This document shows, piece after piece, positions 1 through 6,435 of a DNA stretch of 8,582 bases; within the stretch, counting starts at the first letter, position 1, and every line of letters begins with the position of its first letter. Under the pieces are notes generated by a model. The model searched no databases. It had not been told where the DNA came from and saw only the letters and a program-made list of their open reading frames with translations. Source of the stretch: an uncultured Clostridia bacterium (GTDB taxonomy: Bacteria; Bacillota; Clostridia; Lachnospirales; Anaerotignaceae); contig CAMQRG010000078.1 of NCBI GenBank assembly GCA_947036475.1, forward strand, positions 1-8,582, read 5' to 3'. The translations under genes and the position numbers were made by a program.

Positions 1-28
1 CTATATCCCCAATTTTATTTTCTGTCAA
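1..28 (-). promoter_or_regulatory. Possible leftward promoter for a gene outside the window
   Basis: On the minus strand a perfect TTGACA (28 to 23) is followed after 17 nt by TATAG at the very edge of the window (5 to 1), so the sixth base of the -10 box is not visible. This would drive a gene lying to the left. A second TTGACA on the same strand lies at 44 to 39 but has no well-spaced -10 box. The promoter is inferred from box match and spacing only. Confidence 0.35.
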
Positions 29-197
29 TCTGGCCTTTTGTCAATTTTTCGGAGTGAAAAAAAGAAACGCCTCGTCAAAGTCACATTTTAACTGCGTTCC
101 GATGCTATATTGTAAGACAAATTTTTATATTTTATTCAAAATCTCGGATTCACTGCTTTGTTTGCAGCCTTTTGAAGCGTTTTATGGTTGCTTTTCA
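29..197. other. Intergenic region with no supportable gene
   Basis: This AT-rich stretch lies between the comF terminator and the left edge. I find no open reading frame with a ribosome binding site and no recognisable RNA gene. It probably holds the 5' region of a leftward gene outside the window. Confidence 0.5.
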
Positions 198-249
198 TAA
201 AAAAAGCGGCTTTTGATTGTATTTTTTTAATACAACCAAAAGCCGCTTT
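198..249 (-). terminator. Rho-independent terminator of the recD2-comF operon
   Basis: A 13-bp G+C-containing stem (203-215 with 237-249) continues, after one A/C mismatch, through a further 7 A/T-rich pairs around a small loop near 224-228. Read leftward, the hairpin is followed by a run of seven T. It starts only 3 nt after the comF stop codon, so it fits termination of the leftward transcript. Confidence 0.9.
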
Positions 250-252
250 CCC

Positions 253-957
253 TCACGCCGCCGCAAGGCAGAATACCACAACGCTCTCCGCGCCCGCCCG
301 ATATAACGCCCGCGCGCACTCACCGCAGGTCGCCCCGGAAGTAAAAATATCGTCCACCAGCAGGACACGCTTTCCCGCTACATCTGTATTCACAGCAAAT
401 ACGCCCCGCAGGTTTTCCTTTCGCTCCGCCGGGGAAAGCAGACTCTGCGGCGTGGTGTCCTTCCTTCGCAAAAGCCCCTGTTCGCAGAACGGCAGGCCCG
501 TTTCCGCCGAAACCGCGCGGCAGAGAAGTATCGTCTGGTTGAAGCCGCGCCGCCTTTCCTTTTTCGGGTGCAGGGGAACAGGAATCATGACGTCCACGCC
601 GGAAAGCAGTTCCGTATGCGTCTGCCGCAGATATTCCGCCGCCAGCCTGCCCAGCCTTTCGCCGAAACCCTTGCCGCCCCGATATTTGAAAAGATGGATT
701 GCCGTCCGCACCCTCTCATACGGAAACGCCGCGCACGCGCTTTCAAACGCAAACGGGCGCAGACAAACCTCACAGAAACCGCCTGTATCCGTTTTTCCGC
801 CGCAGCGCGGGCATTTATCCTCCGGGAAAAAGGGAATATCCTCCCTGCACGCCTTGCAGAGCCCCTCCGTCCGGTCTTTCACCGCCAGAACCTCCCCGCA
901 GAGTGCGCAGCGCGGCGGAAACAGCAGGTCGGCCGCCCGTTCCAGCAGTTTTCTCAT
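253..957 (-). CDS. comF: ComF/ComFC family phosphoribosyltransferase-like protein
   Basis: This 234-residue protein has the full ComF family layout. The N-terminal zinc-binding region has four CxxC pairs (C17/C20, C34/C37, C49/C52, C62/C65). A type I phosphoribosyltransferase fold follows, with the PRPP-binding motif VLLVDDIFTSGAT at 198-210 and the family motif IPVPLHPKKERRRGFNQ at 125-141. ComFC is needed for uptake or processing of transforming DNA in naturally competent bacteria, but homologues are widespread in species never shown to be transformable, so competence here is inference. The start is set by GAGGGGG 7 nt upstream. Its ATG overlaps the TGA of recD2 as ATGA, so translation is probably coupled. 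The partner is RecD2 rather than the ComFA helicase found beside comFC in Bacillus. Length is normal and both key motifs are intact. Confidence 0.93.
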   Translation of the reverse strand: MRKLLERAADLLFPPRCALCGEVLAVKDRTEGLCKACREDIPFFPEDKCPRCGGKTDTGGFCEVCLRPFAFESACAAFPYERVRTAIHLFKYRGGKGFGERLGRLAAEYLRQTHTELLSGVDVMIPVPLHPKKERRRGFNQTILLCRAVSAETGLPFCEQGLLRRKDTTPQSLLSPAERKENLRGVFAVNTDVAGKRVLLVDDIFTSGATCGECARALYRAGAESVVVFCLAAA

Positions 958-3212
958 TCAATATCCCCCTCGCCATGCATAAAATCGTACAAATTTCGTA
1001 TCCGGTGCGCCAGCCCCGTATAGCGGCTAATCTCGCGGTTGTTCCGAATCATGCCGGAAACCGTTTCCCGCAGGCCCACCAGAACAACGAGCTTTTTGGC
1101 GCGGGTAATGGCAGTGTAAAGCAGGTTGCGCGTCATGAGCATCGGCGGCCCGCTGTAAACCGGCAGAATGACTACCGGATATTCACTGCCCTGTGATTTG
1201 TGTATCGTGATGGCATATGCAAGTTCCAGTTCTTCCAGCTGAGAGAAATCATAATCCACGATTTTCCCGTCGTCAAACGCTACCCGCAGCATTTCCTTGT
1301 CCGTATCAATGGAAAGCACGATACCGCAGTCGCCGTTGAAAATACCTGTACCTTCGTCTGTGCGCCTGCCCCATTTGTCCACACACCGCCAGACGATGTT
1401 GTAATTATTTTTAATCTGCATGACCTTGTCCCCTTCGCGGAAGGTGGTCTGACGGAAAGTAAATTCCCGTTTACCCTTCTGCGGCGGGTTCAGCGTCCCC
1501 TGCAAAACCTGATTCAGATTCTGTACGCCCAGTATGCCCTTACGCATGGGCGTCAAAATCTGCATTTCCTGCAAGCCGTCACAGCCCGTAAATTTCGGCA
1601 GGCGTTTCGTCACAAGCTCCTGTATCGTCCAGACAACCTCCTCCGCGTATGCCCGCCGCATGAAAAAGAAGTCCGTCCCCGTTTCATTCAGCGCGGGCTC
1701 CTGCCCCTCATTGATTCTGTGGGCATTCATGATGATTGCGCTTTCCTGTGCCTGCCGGAATACATGCTGCAAACGCACTGTATTCAGCCGCTCACTCCGT
1801 ATCATGTCTTTCAGCACATTCCCCGGCCCCACAGACGGCAGCTGGTCTACGTCCCCTACAAAAATGATTCTTGAGCCGCGTTCCACCGCCCGCAAAAGCG
1901 CCTGCATCAGCCCGATGTCCACCATAGACGTTTCGTCAATAATAATCACATCGGCTTCTATGGGGTTGTTCTCGTCCCGCTCAAAACTCTGGCGGCGGCT
2001 GTCCTCATTCACAAAGCTGATGCCCAGAAGGCGGTGAATGGTCTGCGCCTCCATACCGGTAGCTTCGGTCATGCGTTTCGCTGCCCTTCCTGTTGGAGCG
2101 GCAAGCACAACTTCCTGTTCCTCCTCCTGCAATATCCGCAGTATGGCGTTTATGGTAGTGGTTTTACCCGTACCGGGCCCGCCAGTGATAATCAGCACGC
2201 CGCTGCTCATGGCCTCCAGCACAGCAAGCCGCTGTTCTTCCGCCAGCATCACGCCCGTTTCCTTTTCTACCCGTTCGATTGCCCGCGCGATGGTATCCGC
2301 GTCCGCAGGCTCATATTCTGCCGAAAGTTCCAGCAGGTGTTTTGCAACTGCCATCTCCGCGTAAAAATAATAATTCAAATATACGCAGTCCCCGCCGGAT
2401 TCCTCCAGCCGTTCCTGCCAGAGCTGGCTGTCCACCTGTAACTCCCGTATGGCGTTTTCCACCGTCAGCGGGTGCAGCCCCAGCAGCTCCACAGCATCTT
2501 CAATCAGTTTTTCCTTTGGCAGAAAACAGTCCCCGTTTGCCGCCGCATTGTTCAATACATATTTCACAGCCGCTTTTACGCGGTTCGGGTTATCCTCGGC
2601 TATACCGACGTTCGCCGCCATTTTATCCGCCATTTTGAAGCCGATGCCCAGCACATCGTCCGCAAGGCGGTAAGGGTTATTTTTCACAATGTCGAACGTG
2701 CGGTTCTTAAACTTTTTGTATATCTTCATGGCGTAGGCGGGAGAAATGTCAAAGCCCTGCAAAAACATCATTGCGCGGCGCAGTTCATGCTGTTCGCGGA
2801 AAACCTCTGAAATGCGCTGCGCCTTTTCGTAGGTAATCCCCTTGATATCCGTCAGCAGGTCCGGCTTTTCCTCAATGACATAAAACGCTGTTTCGCCAAA
2901 TTTTTCCACAATGCGCTTTGCTGTTTTCGCACCGATGCCCCGAATCAGTCCGGAAGCAAGGTATTTTTCCATGCCCGCCTGTGTCGTCGGCATGGATTTC
3001 TCGTAATACTGCACCTGAAGCTGCTTTCCATAGACCGGATGGTTTTTCCACTCACCCCTGATTTCCAACGCCTCGCCGCTGTGTATCTGCGGCAGTACGC
3101 CCACACAGGTGACCTCGTCGTCCTCCGTCGTCAGGGAAAATACCGTATAGCCGTTGTCTTTATTCTGAAAAATAATATCCTCCACCTCGCCGGTGATTTT
3201 TACTTCCTCCAT
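954..3212 (-). CDS. recD2: RecD2-type ATP-dependent 5'-3' DNA helicase
   Basis: This 752-residue superfamily 1B helicase has the long N-terminal extension that separates RecD2 from RecBCD-type RecD. An OB-like N-terminal region (about 1-75) is followed by helix-hairpin-helix segments (GIGAKTAKRI at 92-101, another near 188-203). The helicase core has Walker A GGPGTGKT at 344-351 (K350), Walker B IIIDET with D426/E427, HKSQG at 671-675 and YTAITRAKK from 699 with the motif VI arginine R704. RecD2 unwinds DNA 5' to 3' and is linked to replication-fork maintenance and repair in bacteria lacking RecBC. The start is the ATG at 3212, preceded by AAAGGGGG at 7 nt. An upstream in-frame ATG at 3257 would lie before the predicted promoter and is rejected. 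It is first in an operon with comF, overlapping it by 4 nt. All motifs appear intact. Confidence 0.96.
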   Translation of the reverse strand: MEEVKITGEVEDIIFQNKDNGYTVFSLTTEDDEVTCVGVLPQIHSGEALEIRGEWKNHPVYGKQLQVQYYEKSMPTTQAGMEKYLASGLIRGIGAKTAKRIVEKFGETAFYVIEEKPDLLTDIKGITYEKAQRISEVFREQHELRRAMMFLQGFDISPAYAMKIYKKFKNRTFDIVKNNPYRLADDVLGIGFKMADKMAANVGIAEDNPNRVKAAVKYVLNNAAANGDCFLPKEKLIEDAVELLGLHPLTVENAIRELQVDSQLWQERLEESGGDCVYLNYYFYAEMAVAKHLLELSAEYEPADADTIARAIERVEKETGVMLAEEQRLAVLEAMSSGVLIITGGPGTGKTTTINAILRILQEEEQEVVLAAPTGRAAKRMTEATGMEAQTIHRLLGISFVNEDSRRQSFERDENNPIEADVIIIDETSMVDIGLMQALLRAVERGSRIIFVGDVDQLPSVGPGNVLKDMIRSERLNTVRLQHVFRQAQESAIIMNAHRINEGQEPALNETGTDFFFMRRAYAEEVVWTIQELVTKRLPKFTGCDGLQEMQILTPMRKGILGVQNLNQVLQGTLNPPQKGKREFTFRQTTFREGDKVMQIKNNYNIVWRCVDKWGRRTDEGTGIFNGDCGIVLSIDTDKEMLRVAFDDGKIVDYDFSQLEELELAYAITIHKSQGSEYPVVILPVYSGPPMLMTRNLLYTAITRAKKLVVLVGLRETVSGMIRNNREISRYTGLAHRIRNLYDFMHGEGDIE

Positions 3213-3245
3213 GCCGCCACCCCCTTTGCATAAGGCATTTTTTCC

Positions 3246-3254
3246 AGTATAGCA
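3246..3254 (-). promoter_or_regulatory. Extended -10 promoter of recD2-comF
   Basis: Read leftward, TGCTATACT matches an extended -10 element (TGnTATAAT type, 5 of 6 in the hexamer). The -35 region is poor, as is common for extended -10 promoters. Transcription would start about 25-30 nt before the recD2 ATG, leaving just room for the ribosome binding site. Confidence 0.55.
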
Positions 3255-3324
3255 CACTGCGCCGGAAAAGGGAACGGCAGTTCCTTATTTTAGACAAAAC
3301 GCATTTCCCTTCCAGTCTGTACCT

Positions 3325-3783
3325 TCAGGGGCATATGACAGATAAAAAACAGGCTCCTGCGCAGTACATTTCTTCATATTCTGCCTGGATAGAGTATCCT
3401 GTCCCCTTCAACGCCCTGTTGCAGTCTGCTGTTTTTTCTTCTATGGTGTCCTTTGTTCCCAAATCCACATACCAGTCAGAAAGATGCCCTTTGATGCAGT
3501 CAAACGCCGTTTCCGGCAGCTTTTGCTTCAAGAAAAGGGAAACTCTTTCTGTCACATCTCCCTCATAGCCTCCGATTAACAGACTTTCCCCTTTCACCAC
3601 AGAAAAATAAAGCCCGAATATACTTTCGTCCAAATCTCCTTCCGTTTCTATAAAATCCTCAAAATCAGCCATGCTTTCTATCATCAGCATTTCATTAACT
3701 ACCTGCGGATACGTTTTATAAATTTCCGTATAACTCTTGCTTTCAAAAAGCGCGTGAATGGCTTTCTTTTCATCGCAGTTCAT
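3325..3783 (-). CDS. Hypothetical acidic protein, 152 residues
   Basis: I do not recognise this protein. It is a soluble, acidic polypeptide with no signal peptide or membrane helix. The middle is rich in Asp and Glu (residues 38-55 include IETEGDLDESIFGLYF) and there are six scattered cysteines, the last two in the C-terminal segment CAGACFLSVICP. The gene is credible because it has GGAGGA 5 nt before the ATG and a well-formed promoter (TTGATA, 17 nt, TAGTAT with an upstream TG). It is transcribed alone, divergently from the PfkB kinase, with about 110 nt before recD2. Small acidic orphans of this size include immunity-type proteins, but no toxin gene lies beside it, so no function is assigned. 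Confidence 0.8.
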   Translation of the reverse strand: MNCDEKKAIHALFESKSYTEIYKTYPQVVNEMLMIESMADFEDFIETEGDLDESIFGLYFSVVKGESLLIGGYEGDVTERVSLFLKQKLPETAFDCIKGHLSDWYVDLGTKDTIEEKTADCNRALKGTGYSIQAEYEEMYCAGACFLSVICP

Positions 3784-3813
3784 AATATTCCTCCGTTCTG
3801 TTGATATGTTTTG

Positions 3814-3842
3814 ATACTATCATAAAGGCCCGCCCATATCAA
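3814..3842 (-). promoter_or_regulatory. Promoter of the 152-residue hypothetical gene
   Basis: On the minus strand, TTGATA (3842 to 3837) is separated by exactly 17 nt from TAGTAT (3819 to 3814), which also has TGA just upstream (extended -10). A short palindrome TGATA-C-TATCA (3812-3822) covers the -10 box and could be an operator, though it may be chance in A/T-rich DNA. Confidence 0.6.
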
Positions 3843-3865
3843 TGTGGGTTCCGGAAGAAAACACA

Positions 3866-3904
3866 GGACAAGCCTTGTCCGCGTTTCCGTCCATATGCTA
3901 TAAT
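3866..3904 (+). promoter_or_regulatory. Promoter of the PfkB kinase with an overlapping palindrome
   Basis: A perfect TATAAT (3899-3904) preceded by TGC forms an extended -10 element. TTGTCC at 3875-3880 serves as -35 with an 18-nt spacer. The -35 box is the right half of a perfect 15-bp palindrome, GGACAAG-C-CTTGTCC (3866-3880), a natural place for a regulator to block or recruit polymerase. Confidence 0.7.
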
Positions 3905-3933
3905 GGCAGAAAACGGCACAGGGAGGACACACC

Positions 3934-4869
3934 ATGAAACAGACACTCGTCATCGGTTCCGCCGTAACGGACGTTATCATAAACATTGACCATCTGCCCC
4001 ATACAGGCGAGGATATCCATATCAGCAGCCAGAACCGTTCCCTTGGCGGCTGTGCCTGCATTGTTTCGGATATTCTGCGCCATTCCGGTGCACCGTACAG
4101 CCTTTGTACCGCAATCGGCGGCGGGCTTTATGGCAGTTTTGTAGAACAGGAATTGAAAAAACGCGGCGTCCCGATTTATGTACGCCGCCCCGATGCAGAA
4201 AACGGCTGCTGCTACTGCATGGTGGAAACGGGCGGAGAACGGACATTCATCGTAGACCATGGCATAGAATATACTTTTTATGAAGATTATCTGGAAAACA
4301 TCGACACCGCCGCCATTGACAGCGTATATGTCTGCGGACTGGAAATCGAAGAATACACCGGTATGAATATCATTGCGTATCTGGAAAAACATCTCGAATA
4401 CACAGTTTATTTCGCGCCGGGCGCGCGTATCCTGCAAATCCAGCCGGAACGCATGAAACGGCTTTTTGCATTACACCCTGTTCTGCATATGAATGAAGCT
4501 GAAAGCCTCGCTTATACAAAAAAATCCTCCGCACAGGAGGCAGCGCATGCACTTTGGCAGGAAACACAGAACACCGTAATCATCACATTGGGCGCAAAAG
4601 GGGCATACTGCTTCGATGGCAGAGAGGATATTTTTGTGCCGCCTGTTCCCGCAATGGTAACAGATACTATCGGTGCAGGGGATTCACACATGGGGGCAGT
4701 CATAGCCGCGCGGCGGTTCGGGCTGGACTTTGCGGACGCGCTCACAGCCGCGAACTGTATCTCGTCTGCTGTTGTCGCAGCGCAGGGCGGACTGCTGGAT
4801 ACGGATTCTTTCCGGTGCGCCGTTGCCGCCATGCCAACAGAAATACAGGCGCGGTTTGGAAAAGCGTGA
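3934..4869 (+). CDS. PfkB-family carbohydrate/nucleoside kinase, substrate unknown
   Basis: This 311-residue ribokinase-like protein transfers phosphate from ATP to a sugar or nucleoside hydroxyl. It opens with the family strand VIGSAVTDVI (6-15). The N-terminal GG substrate-side motif is at G38-G39. The C-terminal PfkB signature is DTIGAGDS at 244-251, where D250 is the expected catalytic base and GAG forms the anion hole. In this signature the residue after GAGDS is His252, where most family members have Phe or another hydrophobic residue. Length is typical. The start has GGGAGG 8 nt upstream. It is transcribed alone and has no transporter or isomerase beside it, so context gives no substrate; ribose, fructose, pseudouridine or another nucleoside are all possible. 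The 3' end runs into a terminator shared with the convergent carbonic anhydrase gene. Confidence 0.9.
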   Translation: MKQTLVIGSAVTDVIINIDHLPHTGEDIHISSQNRSLGGCACIVSDILRHSGAPYSLCTAIGGGLYGSFVEQELKKRGVPIYVRRPDAENGCCYCMVETGGERTFIVDHGIEYTFYEDYLENIDTAAIDSVYVCGLEIEEYTGMNIIAYLEKHLEYTVYFAPGARILQIQPERMKRLFALHPVLHMNEAESLAYTKKSSAQEAAHALWQETQNTVIITLGAKGAYCFDGREDIFVPPVPAMVTDTIGAGDSHMGAVIAARRFGLDFADALTAANCISSAVVAAQGGLLDTDSFRCAVAAMPTEIQARFGKA

Positions 4870-4907
4870 AAACCGCGTTTCGCGAACTGAAAAACAACAG
4901 CTGTATA

Positions 4908-4945
4908 AAAAGCCTTGGGGCGGACGCAACCGTCTCAAGGCTTTT
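4908..4945. terminator. Bidirectional terminator between the kinase and carbonic anhydrase genes
   Basis: A perfect 10-bp stem AAAAGCCTTG/CAAGGCTTTT (4908-4917 with 4936-4945) extends inward through G-U and G-C pairs to about 16 bp. The rightward strand continues with TTTTCTTTTA. The leftward strand ends in the T-rich arm TTTT. It sits between convergent stop codons at 4869 and 4949, so it can serve both transcripts. Confidence 0.88.
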
Positions 4946-4948
4946 CTT

Positions 4949-5497
4949 TTATACTTCCTGCATTTTCCCGGTCTCCGGATTCATCACGAAGCCCAGCACT
5001 TCCAAATCGTCCGGCAGAAGGGGGTGGTTCCGTATCGTTTCTACTGTATCCTGCACAGAACGGCAGACGTCCCCGAAGCCCGAAAGCCATTCCTCCAGAT
5101 TTTTATGATTCGCGTCCACATGGTCGATGACGTCCTGTGAAATCCCCCTTGCTTTCATTTCCTCTATCATCTTTCTGCCGTTGAGCAGGCTGCCGCCGCA
5201 GTCGTCATGCCCAATCACCAGAACAGTATCCACGCCCATCTCATACACCGCCACAAGCAGGCTGAAAATTACACTCCCATAAGGGTGCAGAACGCGTCCG
5301 CCCGCCGTTTTAATCAGTTTCACATCTCCGTTTTTCAACCCCAGTGCCGCCGGAAGGAGTTCCGTCATGCGGGTATCCATACACGCCAGTATCGCAATTT
5401 TGCGGTCAGGGTATTTCGTTGTCGTATATTTTTTGTATAGCTCATGTTCCACAAAAACCTTGTTGTATTCCAGCATTTTGCCAATCTGTTCTTTCAT
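4949..5497 (-). CDS. Beta-class carbonic anhydrase
   Basis: This 182-residue enzyme interconverts CO2 and bicarbonate, supplying bicarbonate to carboxylases. The beta-class zinc site is complete: C39 in ACMDTR with the D41/R43 dyad, then H97 and C100 in GHDDCG. The short length and the KTAGGRV motif (63-69) resemble the compact YbcF/Rv1284-like branch more than the longer plant or E. coli Can type; this branch call is from memory of the motifs. The start is the ATG at 5497, with GAGGTGG 5 nt upstream. A longer in-frame start at 5554 is rejected because it would put the -10 box TATAAT (5527 to 5522) inside the coding region. The upstream membrane-protein gene is co-oriented 67 nt away, but this gene has its own promoter. 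Confidence 0.93.
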   Translation of the reverse strand: MKEQIGKMLEYNKVFVEHELYKKYTTTKYPDRKIAILACMDTRMTELLPAALGLKNGDVKLIKTAGGRVLHPYGSVIFSLLVAVYEMGVDTVLVIGHDDCGGSLLNGRKMIEEMKARGISQDVIDHVDANHKNLEEWLSGFGDVCRSVQDTVETIRNHPLLPDDLEVLGFVMNPETGKMQEV

Positions 5498-5521
5498 TTC
5501 TTCCACCTCGTTTTTGTTTCC

Positions 5522-5546
5522 ATTATACTGCCGCGGCAGGCCGGAA
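5522..5546 (-). promoter_or_regulatory. Carbonic anhydrase promoter with a perfect palindrome in the spacer
   Basis: On the minus strand a perfect TATAAT (5527 to 5522) lies about 25 nt before the start codon. Directly upstream is the 12-bp perfect palindrome CTGCCGCGGCAG (5528-5539), filling most of the -35/-10 spacer. The best -35 match, TTGCGT about 18 nt upstream of the -10 box, is weak, so an activator or repressor acting at the palindrome is plausible. Confidence 0.6.
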
Positions 5547-5564
5547 CGCAACACTGAAAAACGC

Positions 5565-5996
5565 TCACCCCTTCCGGTTTATGCCCAGTATCCCGCCGAT
5601 ACCACCGCCCGCAAGCGCGACAACCAGCGTCATGAGCCCGGAAAGCTCCAGCGTAAAGCCGCTGCCCGCAAGCCCCGTCACAAGGAACAGAAGCACGCCG
5701 TAAACCGCTCCGGCAGCCATTCCCCAGAAAAGCCCGCGTTTTTTCATGCACGCCGCCCAGTCATAGCCCGCGGCCGCGGCAGACAGAGCAGTCGAAACCA
5801 GCGAAACCACCGGCAGGGTATCTTCCGAAAGCGAAGTGTATGTAAGCAATATGCCGAAGCCAATGAAAATGATGCAGGTAATGGCAAAAGCAACAGCTAT
5901 TCCCCGAATCAGGCAGAGCCACAGCCCTGCATTCAAGGAGCGCGTTTCCGATTTGCTGCGCCCTCTAATCGTCCCTTTTTTCTTCTCCTTTTTCAA
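5565..5996 (-). CDS. Small four-helix membrane protein, TIGR04086/YrzE-like
   Basis: This 143-residue integral membrane protein has a strongly basic N-terminus (MKKEKKKGTIRGRSKSE). Four hydrophobic helices follow at about 30-53, 60-78, 88-110 and 117-139. The last is glycine-rich (ALAGGGIGGILG) and leads to a short basic tail, so both ends are probably cytoplasmic. The layout matches the Firmicute TIGR04086 family, whose function is unknown; this is recognition by pattern. The start is TTG at 5996, supported by a near-perfect AGGAGGG 6 nt upstream, and no ATG offers a better start. It is co-oriented with and upstream of the carbonic anhydrase gene, and divergent from the XRE regulator. One of the XRE-type operator repeats (6101-6118) lies in its upstream region. 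Confidence 0.82.
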   Translation of the reverse strand: MKKEKKKGTIRGRSKSETRSLNAGLWLCLIRGIAVAFAITCIIFIGFGILLTYTSLSEDTLPVVSLVSTALSAAAAGYDWAACMKKRGLFWGMAAGAVYGVLLFLVTGLAGSGFTLELSGLMTLVVALAGGGIGGILGINRKG

Positions 5997-6067
5997 AAAA
6001 ATCCCTCCTGAAAAGACACATAAAACGTCCGTTTTGCTCTATTCTATGGGCTTTTTTCCCAAAATAT

Positions 6068-6101
6068 GCCAACCTTACAAAAGGCTGGCTCTCTGTTTTT
6101 T
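6068..6101 (+). terminator. Terminator-like hairpin in the divergent intergenic region
   Basis: GCCAACCTT (6068-6076) pairs with AAGGCTGGC (6081-6089) with one mismatch and a 4-nt loop. A T-rich stretch ending in six T (6096-6101) follows rightward. No rightward gene lies upstream, so it may insulate the XRE promoter from read-through, or may instead be a structure in the leader of the leftward membrane-protein mRNA. Confidence 0.3.
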
Positions 6102-6118
6102 CCGAAGCAAACTTCATA
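6101..6118. promoter_or_regulatory. Distal degenerate operator copy
   Basis: TCCGAA-GCAAAC-TTCATA matches the TATGAA-N6-TTCATA pattern of the two sites at the XRE promoter, with 2 changes in the left half-site. It shares five of six spacer bases with the second site (GCAAAC against GCAAGC). Its centre is 51 bp from the next site, so looping or control of the divergent leftward gene is possible. Confidence 0.45.
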
Positions 6119-6125
6119 TTTTCTC

Positions 6126-6154
6126 TTGACAAATCTTTGTCTTTGACATAGTAT
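6126..6154 (+). promoter_or_regulatory. Promoter of the XRE/membrane-protein unit
   Basis: TTGACA at 6126-6131 is followed by a 17-nt spacer and TAGTAT at 6149-6154. A second TTGACA at 6143-6148 lacks a good -10 box. The -10 box touches the first operator repeat (from 6152), so an operator-bound protein would block polymerase. Confidence 0.7.
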
Positions 6155-6185
6155 GAAGTAAATTTCATATGAAGCAAGCTTCATA
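6152..6185. promoter_or_regulatory. Tandem operators TATGAA-N6-TTCATA at the XRE promoter
   Basis: Two 18-bp inverted repeats share the half-sites TATGAA and TTCATA: site 1 at 6152-6169 and site 2 at 6168-6185. They share two bases and their centres are 16 bp apart. Site 2 is almost a perfect palindrome (8-bp arms around AA). They cover the -10 box and probable start site of the XRE transcript, which fits autorepression by the XRE protein. The binding protein is inferred. Confidence 0.72.
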
Positions 6186-6204
6186 TTTCAGAAAGGAGGC
6201 TGAC

Positions 6205-6435
6205 ATGAAAACAAAAATCAGAGAATACCGTACAACGGCAAAGTTGACGCAGCAACAGCTTGCCGAGAGGGTACATGTTTCCTCGCGGACGATTATATCC
6301 ATTGAAAAAGGGCAGTACAGCCCGTCACTGATGCTCGCCTACCGTATCGCGGAGGTGTTCGGCGTATCTGTGGAGAAGTTATGCTGTTTGAAAGAAAATA
6401 AGGAACAGGAGGACAGAGAGTATGAAAATTTATAA
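6205..6435 (+). CDS. XRE-family helix-turn-helix regulator (YozG-like)
   Basis: This 76-residue protein is essentially one HTH_3 DNA-binding domain. Helix 2 is TQQQLAERV (15-23), the recognition helix begins at SSRTIISIEKG (26-36), and the family signature YSPSLMLAYRIAEVFGV runs at 38-54. A short charged tail follows and there is no effector domain. The pattern KIREYR...LTQQQLA...VSSRTIISIEKGQYSPS is typical of small YozG-like repressors encoded beside membrane proteins. The start at 6205 has AAAGGAGG 5 nt upstream; an in-frame ATG at 6169 lies inside the operators and is rejected. The next gene starts 14 nt before this one stops, indicating co-transcription and coupling. Operators over the promoter suggest that it represses itself and its partner. 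Confidence 0.92.
   Translation: MKTKIREYRTTAKLTQQQLAERVHVSSRTIISIEKGQYSPSLMLAYRIAEVFGVSVEKLCCLKENKEQEDREYENL

Noticed and set aside
188..982. Long rightward open frames opposite comF
   Set aside because: They have no ribosome binding site, low-complexity Arg/Ser/Pro-rich translations, and lie opposite a gene with intact ComF motifs. One runs through the operon terminator hairpin.
1200..2810. Several rightward open frames opposite recD2
   Set aside because: They are shadows of a G/C-biased third codon position in recD2, without start signals or recognisable domains.
3213..3257. 15-residue N-terminal extension of RecD2
   Set aside because: The upstream ATG lies before the extended -10 box and lacks a ribosome binding site; the start at 3212 has AAAGGGGG correctly placed.
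3271..3284. Short hairpin GGAAC-GGCA-GTTCC as terminator of the hypothetical gene
   Set aside because: The stem is only 5 bp and the following leftward sequence CTTTTCC is a poor T tract; it also overlaps the recD2 promoter region.
3780..4061. Leftward 93-codon frame before the hypothetical gene
   Set aside because: It crosses the divergent promoters and the start of the kinase gene and has no ribosome binding site or sensible composition.
3898..4437. Leftward 179-codon frame opposite the kinase
   Set aside because: It is antisense to a gene with complete PfkB motifs and has no initiation signal.
5498..5554. 19-residue N-terminal extension of the carbonic anhydrase
   Set aside because: It would translate through the TATAAT box and palindrome; the internal ATG has the better ribosome binding site and matches the family N-terminus.
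6022..6035. Small inverted repeat AAAACG-TC-CGTTTT before the TTG-start membrane gene
   Set aside because: The arms are only 6 bp in A/T-rich DNA and I could not place a convincing promoter around it.
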